32,062 bases of DNA from contig WJMR01000064.1 of NCBI GenBank assembly GCA_014727845.1, positions 1 to 32,062 of the forward strand. Reading direction: 5' to 3'. Positions 1 through 8,216 of the stretch are shown in pieces. How positions within the stretch are numbered: position 1 is the stretch's first letter; each line of letters starts with the position of its first letter. The notes under the pieces are model-generated. The model did no database searches. It had not been told where the DNA came from and saw only the letters and a program-made list of their open reading frames with translations. Source of the DNA: Ignavibacteriales bacterium (GTDB taxonomy: Bacteria > Bacteroidota > Ignavibacteria > Ignavibacteriales > Ignavibacteriaceae). The position numbers were made by a program, and so were the translations under genes.

Positions 1-363
1 GCCGTCGAGCGCGCGCGAGAGAAGCTTCTCGGCGCCTTGTTTGACGCGCGTTTCGAGGAGGAGGCGGTCGAGCTCGCCGAGATCGGCGCGTCGAAGGGCG
101 GCGACGGCGAGGTGACGACAGAAGGCGCCGAGATCCTCGCGGCGGCGGGTTCGGTCTTCGTCGCACTTCTCGCACGTCCGTCGGAATAGGTTCACGCGAG
201 CGCCCGCGGCGACGATAGCGCGGTCGTGGCGCCGATCGAACGCGGGTACGGGACGACGATAATACCGCTCGGAGGCGCGACGCTCGAGGTCGCGCGTCGC
301 CTCGCGCAGGTCGTCGTAGATCCGCACGCCTTGTCGTTCGCCGATTGTTTTTCGCGCAGCCAT
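1..363 (-). CDS. Hypothetical Arg-rich protein, partial (runs off the left edge), with a CxxC...CxxH-like cluster
   Basis: My minus-strand translation from ATG at 363 is open to position 1: MAARKTIGERQGVRIYDDLREATRDLERRASERYYRRP...LFRRTCEKCDEDRTRRREDLGAFCRHLAVAALRRADLGELDRLLLETRVKQGAEKLLSRALDG. Not in the ORF track because it is truncated. A GGAGGG sequence lies upstream. Confidence 0.5.
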   Translation of the reverse strand, partial: MAARKTIGERQGVRIYDDLREATRDLERRASERYYRRPVPAFDRRHDRAIVAAGARVNLFRRTCEKCDEDRTRRREDLGAFCRHLAVAALRRADLGELDRLLLETRVKQGAEKLLSRALDG

Positions 364-398
364 TGCCTCGGTCGTCCCTCCAAATCCGCGAAGATATT

Positions 399-425
399 AA
401 AAAAGCCGCTCGGTTAAAAGCGGCT
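399..425 (-). terminator. Rho-independent terminator downstream of the 447-794 gene
   Basis: On the minus strand AGCCGCT-tttaaccg-AGCGGCT forms a perfect 7-bp stem whose 3' arm runs into a T6 tract (TTTTTTAATATC). Confidence 0.75.
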
Positions 426-446
426 CGCAAAACGTCGATCGACGAT

Positions 447-794
447 CTACTCGGCGTCGTTCTCCCCGTTGCGTCTCGGAATCTTACTCGCCACGATGAA
501 GCCGAGCCCCGTGAAGAGAAAGATGCTCACCGCCATCAAGTTGCCGTCCAGCATGTGCTTGGTCGCGAATCCGCCCAGCAACCCGATCGAGAAGGCGATG
601 AACACCACGCCCGCCACCATCAGTTTCCTGCCGCCGTCGCCCGGCTTGTTTAATTTGTAGAGTCGCTCCAGCTCCTCCGCCGAGAAACCGCGCTCCGCCA
701 AGACGGTGCGCTCGCGATTCCGATAATAGAAATAGGCGATGATCGTCGCCGCGACGCCGACGAACATTGCGATGGGAACAAGTATGCCTTCCAT
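447..794 (-). CDS. Small integral membrane protein (DUF6249-like)
   Basis: 115 aa; N-terminal TM helix, then 'AERGFSAEELERLYKLNK', then two further TM helices. GGAG Shine-Dalgarno upstream (GGAGAAAGTCATG). Confidence 0.7.
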   Translation of the reverse strand: MEGILVPIAMFVGVAATIIAYFYYRNRERTVLAERGFSAEELERLYKLNKPGDGGRKLMVAGVVFIAFSIGLLGGFATKHMLDGNLMAVSIFLFTGLGFIVASKIPRRNGENDAE

Positions 795-884
795 GACTTT
801 CTCCGATTTGATTCGTTGTTCATTTTCGTTACCCTTTTGACCGACGTCGGAGGCGTACGGTTACGAAATTCGTTCCGAAAATAT

Positions 885-914
885 TGTAACTTCCGCTAGC
901 GGCGCGCTGTCTAA
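885..914 (+). promoter_or_regulatory. Candidate ECF-type promoter (TGTAACTT - 16 nt - GTCTAA)
   Basis: -35-like TGTAACTT (885-892), 16-nt spacer, -10-like GTCTAA (909-914), directly upstream of the sigma factor ATG at 923. Resembles the GGAACTT/GTC-TCTAA ECF promoter class. Confidence 0.4.
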
Positions 915-922
915 ACAAACGT

Positions 923-1480
923 ATGAAACAATACGACGAACGGTTGACGCTCGAGTCGGTCAAGGCCGGCAACACGTCGGATTTCCGACTGATAGTCGAG
1001 CGATACGAGAAAAAGGCGTACGGCTTGTGTTTGCGGATGCTCGGTAACGCCGAGGACGCCGCCGATTGCTTGCAGGATTCGTTCGTCAAGGCGTACGAGC
1101 GCCTCGGTCAATTTCGCGGCGAGTCGAAGTTTTCGACGTGGCTGTATCGGATCGTTTACACGACGGCGTTGAATCGTTCGGCGGCGAGGAAGCGGCGACG
1201 CGAGAGCGAGGCGCCGCCGGAACTCGGGGAGGGCGCGCGAGCCGAGGACCGCGCCGAACGCGACCCCGCGCTTTCGGCTTGGATCGAGCGGGCGCTCGAC
1301 GCGCTGCCGCCCGCGCAATCCGCGCTGATCGAGCTCTACTATCGCGACGATCTGACGATCGCGGAAATCGCCGAAACGACGGGTCTCTCGGAAACCAACG
1401 CGAAGGTGACGCTCCACCGAGCGCGCGAACGGATCAGACAATATTTTAAAACGCACGGCATCGAGGAGGAATTGCGATGA
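923..1480 (+). CDS. RNA polymerase sigma factor, ECF (sigma-70) family
   Basis: Sigma2 region 'FRLIVERYEKKAYGLCLRMLGNAEDAADCLQDSFVKAYERLGQFRGESKFSTWLYRIVYTTALN' and sigma4 'LDALPPAQSALIELYYRDDLTIAEIAETTGLSETNAKVTLHRARERIRQ'. Confidence 0.95.
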   Translation: MKQYDERLTLESVKAGNTSDFRLIVERYEKKAYGLCLRMLGNAEDAADCLQDSFVKAYERLGQFRGESKFSTWLYRIVYTTALNRSAARKRRRESEAPPELGEGARAEDRAERDPALSAWIERALDALPPAQSALIELYYRDDLTIAEIAETTGLSETNAKVTLHRARERIRQYFKTHGIEEELR

Positions 1481-1965
1481 AGGACGAACAATTGCGCCGG
1501 TATCTCGACGACGAGCAGGCGCCCGCGGAGCGCGCCGAGTTCGAGCGACGACTTTCGGAGGACGAGACGCTCCGTCGTTTAGCGGAGGCGCACCGCGCGT
1601 TGGCGAGCCGCCTACGCGTCGAACCGAATTACGAGCCGCCCGCCGATCTCGCCGATCGCGTGATGAATCAAATTGTGAAACCGAAGAAGAGGACCTCGCG
1701 CGGCGGGATGTTTTTCCTCTGGGCGTTGATAACGCTCGGCGTCGCGCTCGGCGTTCTGACGAGCGTGGCGGCGACGACGGGCGGCGACGTTTCGTTTGCG
1801 GAGACGATCGAACGAGCGTTGATACCGCTCGGCGTGGAGCGGCGCCTCTCGGTTGATTTGCCCGAAGCGTCGTTCCGGACGCTTGGATACGCCGGCGGCT
1901 TGATCGCCTTGATATACGCCTACTTCGCGGCGGAGACCCGACGGCGCGTGAAGTCGATACGGTAG
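1477..1965 (+). CDS. Putative anti-sigma factor, membrane protein
   Basis: 4-nt overlap with the ECF sigma gene; acidic N-terminal domain 'DEQLRRYLDDEQAPAERAEFERRLSEDETLRRLAEAH' followed by TM segments; GAGGAG Shine-Dalgarno. Confidence 0.8.
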   Translation: MKDEQLRRYLDDEQAPAERAEFERRLSEDETLRRLAEAHRALASRLRVEPNYEPPADLADRVMNQIVKPKKRTSRGGMFFLWALITLGVALGVLTSVAATTGGDVSFAETIERALIPLGVERRLSVDLPEASFRTLGYAGGLIALIYAYFAAETRRRVKSIR

Positions 1966-1970
1966 GCGCG

Positions 1971-4256
1971 CTACAGACGGGAGACCAGATCGACGAGGTC
2001 TTCCTGCGTGAACGGTTTGGGGAGGAAGTGGGAGAACCCCTCGTCGAGCAACTTCGCGCGGTCGGCGGGGAAGGCGTAACTGGTGATGGCGACGATCGGC
2101 GCCTCCTCGTACCCTTTGATTTTCCGAATGCGTTGCGCCGCCTCGAGTCCGTCGAAACCCGCCCCGAGATTGACGTCCATCAGAATGAAACGATATTGTT
2201 TGCGCTTCGCCGCCTCCACCGCGGCCGCTCCCGTGTGGGCGAAGTCGAGCGAGCGGTGGTTCATCAGATAGAACTCGGCGATCTCGCGATTCGAGGCGTC
2301 GTCCTCCACGTAGAGCCCCTCGCCGCCGCGAATCTCGATCTCATTTTCGAACGCGGACTCGATCGAGGTTTCGTCGATCGTCTCCGCGTCGCTCTCATCC
2401 GCTTCGTGGAGCGGCAACCGCGCGAGGAAAACGCTTCCCTCGCCGGGCGTCGTGTCGAGCTCGATCTCGCCGCGCATCATCTTGACGATCCGCGCGCAAA
2501 TCGACAGCCCCAACCCCGCGCCCTCGTAGGCGCGCGAGCGTCCCTCGCTGGCTTGGCGGAATTCCTCGAAGATCGCCTTGCGCTTTTCGAGCGGAACGCC
2601 GACGCCGGAATCGGCGACCTCGATCGCGAGGTGGCGCCTCTCCTCCCGACGGCGCTTCTCGACCGTCACCCGAACGTATCCTTTGCCGGTAAACTTCACC
2701 GCGTTGTCGATTAAATTTTCCGCCACAAGGCGCACCATATCCGAGTCGCCCGTAACGGCGGCCTCGTCCACGCGCACGTCCATCGAAAACTCCAGTCCGC
2801 GTTTCTCGGCGCGCGGGCGGTAGTGTTTCTCGAGCGCGGCGAAGGTTGCGCGGACGTCCACCTTCTGCAAGATCGGATCGCGGGAGGAGGAGATGAGATC
2901 GGACATCTGCAAGAGCGAGTTGAGCGTGCGCATCAGTCGCTCGCCCGCCTCGGCGATGTTGCCCGCCATTCGTGTGACGAGCGGCGACGAGGCGACTTGC
3001 TTCATAGCCGACGCCATACCGAGTATGCCGTTCATCGGCGTGCGGAATTCGTGACTGATGTTCGCCAACAGGTTGGACTTCAGTCGGCTGTTCTCCTCGG
3101 CGCGGCGTTTCGCGTCGTCCAACGCGCGTTCCGTCGCTTTTTGCATCGAGCGATCGAGCACGTAACCGGCGAGGAACATATCCCCCGCGCGGTCGTACGT
3201 CTTGTGCATATGTATTAACGCGTCGAACGTCGAGCCGTCTTTTCGTTTGAACGTCGCCTCGGTTTGGAGAAAACGCTTCGACGATTTAACCAGTCGGTTC
3301 ACAATGCGGTCGCGATCTTCCGGATTGTGATAGAGATCGCGCTTGAGATCGGTCACGCGGGCGTGAACGTCCTCGACGTCGTCGTATCCGAACATCTTCG
3401 CGAACGCCGGGTTCACTTTGAGCACGCTTCCTCGAACGCTCGTGTGATAGAGCGCGAGCGGAAGGTCCTCAAATAGTTGTCGGTAATGGCCCTCGGCGAC
3501 GACGAGCGCCCGCGACAGCTCGTCGGTCTTTCGGTGATCGGCTATCGTCGTCAAGAGCAACGAGTCGTCGTCTCGCATCGGAGCGAACGACCCCGTGAGG
3601 CGAAAGACTTCGCCGTCCGTATCGACGACCTCCCACGTTTCGTTGCGGATCGTCTCGCCTCGCCGCGCGCGGTTCCATAACTCGAGAACTCGCTCGCCCT
3701 CCGAGGCGGCGCGCTTAACGAAGATCGGCTCGTCGCCGCAACACTCCTCGACGGGTCGATCGAGAAACCGAGAGCGGTTGGCGTACACCATACGATCCTC
3801 GTCGAGGTCGTACACCACCACCACCTCGACGGCGGTTTCCGCGAATTTTTGAAACTCTTCTTGGATTCGTTTCCCCTCCCGGCAAGCCGGGCACGTCCCG
3901 ATCGCCAAGGCGCCCGTCGGCGCGCCCTTCGCGTCGCGCGTCGCCGTCAGCGTCCATCTCGAATAAGCGAGCGCGTCGTCGTTCTCGGCCGGCGTCTTCA
4001 ACTCCTTGAGCTTTTCGGCGCCCGCCTCGAACCACTCGTCCATTCGTTTTCGGACGTCCTCGCGTTCCGTTTCGGAGAACGCTCGCAGATACGATTCTCC
4101 CTTTGCGATTCCCGCCCGCTCGCTCGCCGCGTTGGCGTACGCGACCTCCCCGTCCTTCCCAAATTGGAAAACGGGTTCGGGGCGAGCGTCGAATATCGTC
4201 GATAAGAGTGCGGGCGTTCCTTCCGAGGGCGCTCCCGCCGATTCCGGATTAGTCAT
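1971..4256 (-). CDS. Multi-PAS hybrid sensor histidine kinase with C-terminal receiver domain
   Basis: PAS-like segments, HisKA 'LLANISHEFRTPMNGILGMAS', HATPase 'NLIDNAVKFTGKGYVRV...GVGVPLEKRKAIFEEFRQ...GAGLGLSI', receiver 'LYVEDDASNREI...ILMDVNLGAGFDGLEAAQRIR...AITSYAF...LPKPF'. Confidence 0.95.
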   Translation of the reverse strand: MTNPESAGAPSEGTPALLSTIFDARPEPVFQFGKDGEVAYANAASERAGIAKGESYLRAFSETEREDVRKRMDEWFEAGAEKLKELKTPAENDDALAYSRWTLTATRDAKGAPTGALAIGTCPACREGKRIQEEFQKFAETAVEVVVVYDLDEDRMVYANRSRFLDRPVEECCGDEPIFVKRAASEGERVLELWNRARRGETIRNETWEVVDTDGEVFRLTGSFAPMRDDDSLLLTTIADHRKTDELSRALVVAEGHYRQLFEDLPLALYHTSVRGSVLKVNPAFAKMFGYDDVEDVHARVTDLKRDLYHNPEDRDRIVNRLVKSSKRFLQTEATFKRKDGSTFDALIHMHKTYDRAGDMFLAGYVLDRSMQKATERALDDAKRRAEENSRLKSNLLANISHEFRTPMNGILGMASAMKQVASSPLVTRMAGNIAEAGERLMRTLNSLLQMSDLISSSRDPILQKVDVRATFAALEKHYRPRAEKRGLEFSMDVRVDEAAVTGDSDMVRLVAENLIDNAVKFTGKGYVRVTVEKRRREERRHLAIEVADSGVGVPLEKRKAIFEEFRQASEGRSRAYEGAGLGLSICARIVKMMRGEIELDTTPGEGSVFLARLPLHEADESDAETIDETSIESAFENEIEIRGGEGLYVEDDASNREIAEFYLMNHRSLDFAHTGAAAVEAAKRKQYRFILMDVNLGAGFDGLEAAQRIRKIKGYEEAPIVAITSYAFPADRAKLLDEGFSHFLPKPFTQEDLVDLVSRL

Positions 4257-4296
4257 AAAATTATTATGCGAGCGGTCGTCGCTTATCGCGCGGCTC

Positions 4297-4788
4297 TTAC
4301 TCGCTCTCGAACGAGCGCAACTCCTCGCGTTCCTCGTCGGAGAATATCGCCTCGAGATCGAGCAGAATGAGCAACCGATCCTCGAGCTTGGCGACGGCGG
4401 TTATGAACCGACTTTGCACGCCCGCCACAATCGGCGGCGGCGGCTCGGTCACGTCGCGGGATATCCGTAAGACTTCGCTCACCGCGTCCACGACGAACCC
4501 GATCGTGTCGCCCCCCAGCTCCACGACGACGATCCGCGTGTCCTTATCCTCCTCCTTCTTCGCCATATTCAGGCGCGTGCGCAAATCGATGATCGGGATG
4601 ACCTTGCCGCGCAAGTTGATTATCCCCTCGACGAAGTCGGGCGCGTTCGGCACGCGGGTTACCTTCGTCATCTTGTTGATCTCCTGCACGCGCAGGATAT
4701 CCACGCCGAACTCTTCTTCTCCGATGTTGAAACTTACGAGCTGGAGCAACTCCCCGCGCTCGTCGCCCCCGCGTTTATCGTTCGCCAT
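4297..4788 (-). CDS. cheW: CheW-like chemotaxis coupling protein
   Basis: 'LQLVSFNIGEEEFGVDILRVQEINKMTKVTRVPNAPDFVEGIINLRGKVIPIIDLRTRLNM...RIVVVELGGDTIGFVVDAVSEVLRI' is a classic CheW sequence. Confidence 0.93.
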   Translation of the reverse strand: MANDKRGGDERGELLQLVSFNIGEEEFGVDILRVQEINKMTKVTRVPNAPDFVEGIINLRGKVIPIIDLRTRLNMAKKEEDKDTRIVVVELGGDTIGFVVDAVSEVLRISRDVTEPPPPIVAGVQSRFITAVAKLEDRLLILLDLEAIFSDEEREELRSFESE

Positions 4789-4817
4789 ACTCGGCTCGTC
4801 CTTCGATTACGTTTGTC

Positions 4818-5717
4818 CTATCTCGCGTCCAACACTTCGTTGTATTTGCCGATGTGCTGCGGATCAATTTTTTTCAGTTTCTCGAAAATCGACGCGTCGG
4901 GGTAATCGCTCAAGTAGTCCGCGATTTCGACGTACTTCGCGTCGAAGAACGCCTTGACGAACACGCTGCGCATGTCGATGCGCGACCGCATATCGTAGAG
5001 CGTCTCGACGAGCGACGCCATATACTTCTGCCCGCCGGCGCGGTCGCCTTTGTAGATGATCATATCCAAGCCGTAGTGGTAGTCGGCGATCGCCTCGCGG
5101 AACGGGCGGTAGGTCTCGCTGATGGCGTTGCTCGCCATATCCAAGCGATTATACTTGCCCGTCACGCTCTCCCATCCGCTCGAGTAACTCGACGAGTTGC
5201 CCTGCGTCGCTATCTGGTTCGCCGCTTGGTAGAACGGTCCGCCCGCGAGCGGGTCCCACGAGTCCAGCTCCAACGCGATGATCATATTCGCGTAGTAGTC
5301 GAGGAAACTCTCGATCGGCGCGAAGCGGTTGGGCGAGAAATAGAGTGTCTGGTTTCGTTCGTAGGGGAAGCTCCAACCGCCGTCGTTAACCGCCAGCATC
5401 GGCGAGTACTTGTCGGATTGGTAAATTTTCCGCGAGCTCCGGACGATCACCTGCGCGGAGTATTGGAGATCGTCGTTGCCGCTCTGAAAAATAATCGCGA
5501 AGGAGCAGTTGATCGGCTCGTAATTCCATGGCTCGCCCGTGAAGCGGCTCTCGTTCAAGTAACGTTGGACGTCCGAGGCGAACTCCGCGACGATATCCTT
5601 GTGCTTGTTCTGCAGTCGATCGACGTTCACTTCGACGACGGCGTCGAGTTCTTGCGCCGCGCCGACGCCGACGAGCGTCGCGACCGCCGCCACCGTCGCT
5701 AATAACCGGGTAATCAT
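4818..5717 (-). CDS. Secreted DUF4835 family protein (PorD-like)
   Basis: Signal peptide, then 'VEVNVDRLQNKHKDIVAEFASDVQRYLNESRFTGEPWNYEPINCSFAIIFQS...YSAQVIVRSSRKIYQSDKYSPMLAVNDGGWSFPY...LDYYANMIIALELDSWDPLAGGPFYQAANQIA' matches the remembered DUF4835/PorD pattern. Confidence 0.75.
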   Translation of the reverse strand: MITRLLATVAAVATLVGVGAAQELDAVVEVNVDRLQNKHKDIVAEFASDVQRYLNESRFTGEPWNYEPINCSFAIIFQSGNDDLQYSAQVIVRSSRKIYQSDKYSPMLAVNDGGWSFPYERNQTLYFSPNRFAPIESFLDYYANMIIALELDSWDPLAGGPFYQAANQIATQGNSSSYSSGWESVTGKYNRLDMASNAISETYRPFREAIADYHYGLDMIIYKGDRAGGQKYMASLVETLYDMRSRIDMRSVFVKAFFDAKYVEIADYLSDYPDASIFEKLKKIDPQHIGKYNEVLDAR

Positions 5718-5783
5718 CGGTTCTCTCCTATTAATCTTTTTGAATATAAATATTTTTGATGTGCGAGGAAAACGAGGGCGGGG

Positions 5784-6629
5784 CTACCGATTGAGGCGGT
5801 CGGGTTTTCGGGATTCGACGACGGGCTTTCCGTCGCGGACGGTCAGCAGCGTAATTTCCTCGGACGCCCGGTCGATCGAGAGCACGAGCGCCCCGCCCGC
5901 TCGCTCTCCCGTTTCGGCGACGAAGACGCGTCCGCTCTCGTCGGCGAAGGCGGCGCCCGCATCGAACAAGCCGAGGTAGGTCGTCTCCCCCGAAGCGGCG
6001 AACGGCGACGGCGCCAACTCGGCGGGACCCGCGAACGGATCGTCCGTCTCGTCCAACGCGATCGCGGGCGCGGGCGACTCCTCGAACGCCGCGCGGCCGT
6101 CCGACGCCGAGAAGACCTCGAGCGTCAACGCGTAACGAATCAAACCGCTTGTCGGTTCGTACGCCGTCGCCGCGGACGCGACGCGCGTCGCGTTTGCCGA
6201 CGCCTCCAATGACGCGACCAACGACTTGACGTCCCCCCACGTTCCGCGCCCCGTCATTCGGTAACGTTGCGCGATGAACGGATCCAAGCGCTCCACGCCG
6301 AGGAACGAGAGCGCGTACTCGTGTTTGGAAGTCAGCCACTCGTCGATAGCGGCGACCGTCTCGTGGACCTCCTCTGGCGCGACCGACGCGGGAACCCCGC
6401 CGCCCGCCTCGACGATCGCGCGGTCGGCGCGCTCCAATCTCGGCGTCCGCTCGTCGATCTCCTTACGTAGCGCCGTCTCGTTGTACTGATAGCGCTCGTA
6501 TCGCGCAAGCGTTCGCCGCTTCTCTTCGAGGCGAGGCGCCCCCTCGCGGAACCAATACGCCCACCCCGCCGCCGCGAACGCGACGACGAGAACGAGAAGA
6601 ATAACCAGATAATGCGCGCGTCGTTTCAT
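5784..6629 (-). CDS. PilO-like type IV pilus assembly protein with C-terminal PilP-like segment
   Basis: Single N-terminal TM plus coiled coil, PilO-like 'RYRMTGRGTWGDVKSLVASLEASANATRVASAA...LIRYALTLEVFS', then PilP/GspC-HR-like 'TTYLGLFDAGAAFADESGRVFVAETGERAGGALVLSIDRASEEITLLTVRDGKPV'. Overlaps the PilMN gene by 4 nt. Confidence 0.6.
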   Translation of the reverse strand: MKRRAHYLVILLVLVVAFAAAGWAYWFREGAPRLEEKRRTLARYERYQYNETALRKEIDERTPRLERADRAIVEAGGGVPASVAPEEVHETVAAIDEWLTSKHEYALSFLGVERLDPFIAQRYRMTGRGTWGDVKSLVASLEASANATRVASAATAYEPTSGLIRYALTLEVFSASDGRAAFEESPAPAIALDETDDPFAGPAELAPSPFAASGETTYLGLFDAGAAFADESGRVFVAETGERAGGALVLSIDRASEEITLLTVRDGKPVVESRKPDRLNR

Positions 6630-8077
6630 CGTTCGTCCTCCGCGCGAGCGGTGAAGAGGACGCGCCCGCCTTCGACGACGACCTCGTCGATCGACGCTTC
6701 GGGAAATCGTTTCGCGAACTCGACGGGCGCCGATTTGTTGAACGCGTACCCTCGCGCCATTCGGAGCGCCCCCTCCCCCACAATCATCGCGTCAAGTCGG
6801 ACGTCGGAATACGCCGCCGCCTTGGCGACGCGCTCGACGATCGGCGTCGCGGCCGGTCGCTCCTCTCGCAAGCGCTCGATCTCGACGAGCGTCTCTTCGA
6901 GTCGGTCGAGCTTCCCGTCCCTCCGCTCTATCTCGGCGACGAGCTCGGGATGTTCCGCCCGCTTCTTTGCCAAGGCGGCGATTCGCTTATCGATCGACTC
7001 CTCCTCGATCCCGGCGGCGACGATAAGGTACGCCGCGGCCGCCAAGGCGAGCGCGGGCGTCGCGATCGCCGCGGTCAATCGCTTGACGACGCCGCGCCAA
7101 TACCGCCGCTCCTTTACGTAGGTCGGCGTAAGGTTGAATCCCCGTTCGCCGGCGTCCTCCTCGCGGAAGAACTCGACGGCGACGGCGAGGACGGGCGCGA
7201 ATTCGGAGACGGTGAGCGCGGGATCGTCGCGCAGCGCGGCAAGGTCGAGTTTCGGAAACGCGAGCGGCGCCACCTCCGCCTTAGGGTACCGCTTGCGTAG
7301 CGCGTCCGTCGCCTCCTCGATCCCCTCGTCGCCGGCGACGACGACGTTGTCGAGACCGTCGAATCCGAAATCGGCGACCGTATCCGAAACGACGGCGATG
7401 AAGTTCGCGTAGTTCATTAACGCGCCGACCTGCATCTCTATCGGGTCGGCTTGTCGGAAGATCATCCTACCGACGAGGGCGGTCGTCCGCAAACGCTCGG
7501 CGCCCGCGTAGAGAACGATCGAACGGTCGTCGGCGAAAAACTTTCGCGCGGCGGCGGCGTGGTTCGCCAAAGCGATTTCCGCGCTCTTAACGGCGACGGG
7601 CTCTTTCGCGAATCCGTATTTTTCCGCCAAGCGCTCGATCAGCCACAAACATCGGTCGTTGAGTTTCGGATAGACGGAGAGCGCGCCCGCGTCGGCGAGC
7701 TCGACATGGACGCAGGTCTGTTCGTCCAGCGCGCCCGACCTCGCGGATGAGAAGCGCTCGGCGCGTCGGTCGGCGTACGGGTCGTTCGCCCCGCGTCCGG
7801 GGAGGAGGCGGTAGTGCAAGCTCGGATCGGCGAGGGCGGCGACGAAATCCGCGCCGCGCAAATCGATCCCCTCTTTCTCGATTCGATCGACCACCGCGTC
7901 GAAGAACCCTCGCATATCGATCGACTCGGCTTGATCCAGCGAGCGCGCGTAGAGGTACACGTCGAACGAGACCGCGTCGAGCAGGCGCGGCGGTCGATCG
8001 TCCGGCGAGAAGGTCGCGATCTTTATCCGCTTCCCCTCGCAATAGACGACCGCGATTTTAGTTCGATTGCCAAACAT
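6626..8077 (-). CDS. PilM-PilN fusion-like protein (GspL-like; type IV pilus/secretion inner-membrane platform)
   Basis: N-terminal actin-like (PilM) region ending 'VVVAGDEGIEEATDALRKRYPKAEVAPLAF...SEFAPVLAVAVEFF', then PilN-like 'GFNLTPTYVKERRYWRG', TM, coiled coil and periplasmic domain. Confidence 0.65.
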   Translation of the reverse strand: MFGNRTKIAVVYCEGKRIKIATFSPDDRPPRLLDAVSFDVYLYARSLDQAESIDMRGFFDAVVDRIEKEGIDLRGADFVAALADPSLHYRLLPGRGANDPYADRRAERFSSARSGALDEQTCVHVELADAGALSVYPKLNDRCLWLIERLAEKYGFAKEPVAVKSAEIALANHAAAARKFFADDRSIVLYAGAERLRTTALVGRMIFRQADPIEMQVGALMNYANFIAVVSDTVADFGFDGLDNVVVAGDEGIEEATDALRKRYPKAEVAPLAFPKLDLAALRDDPALTVSEFAPVLAVAVEFFREEDAGERGFNLTPTYVKERRYWRGVVKRLTAAIATPALALAAAAYLIVAAGIEEESIDKRIAALAKKRAEHPELVAEIERRDGKLDRLEETLVEIERLREERPAATPIVERVAKAAAYSDVRLDAMIVGEGALRMARGYAFNKSAPVEFAKRFPEASIDEVVVEGGRVLFTARAEDER

Positions 8078-8216
8078 CTCGAAATTTCCGCTATCTATAT
8101 ATAATAGTATTATCGAAACGCGTCGTTCGCGTGTTTACCGTCCGAGCGGTCGTTCGATATTCCGCGCGCGCTTTTGTAAGTTTCGACTCACGCACCGATC
8201 ATAAAACGAAACCGAT

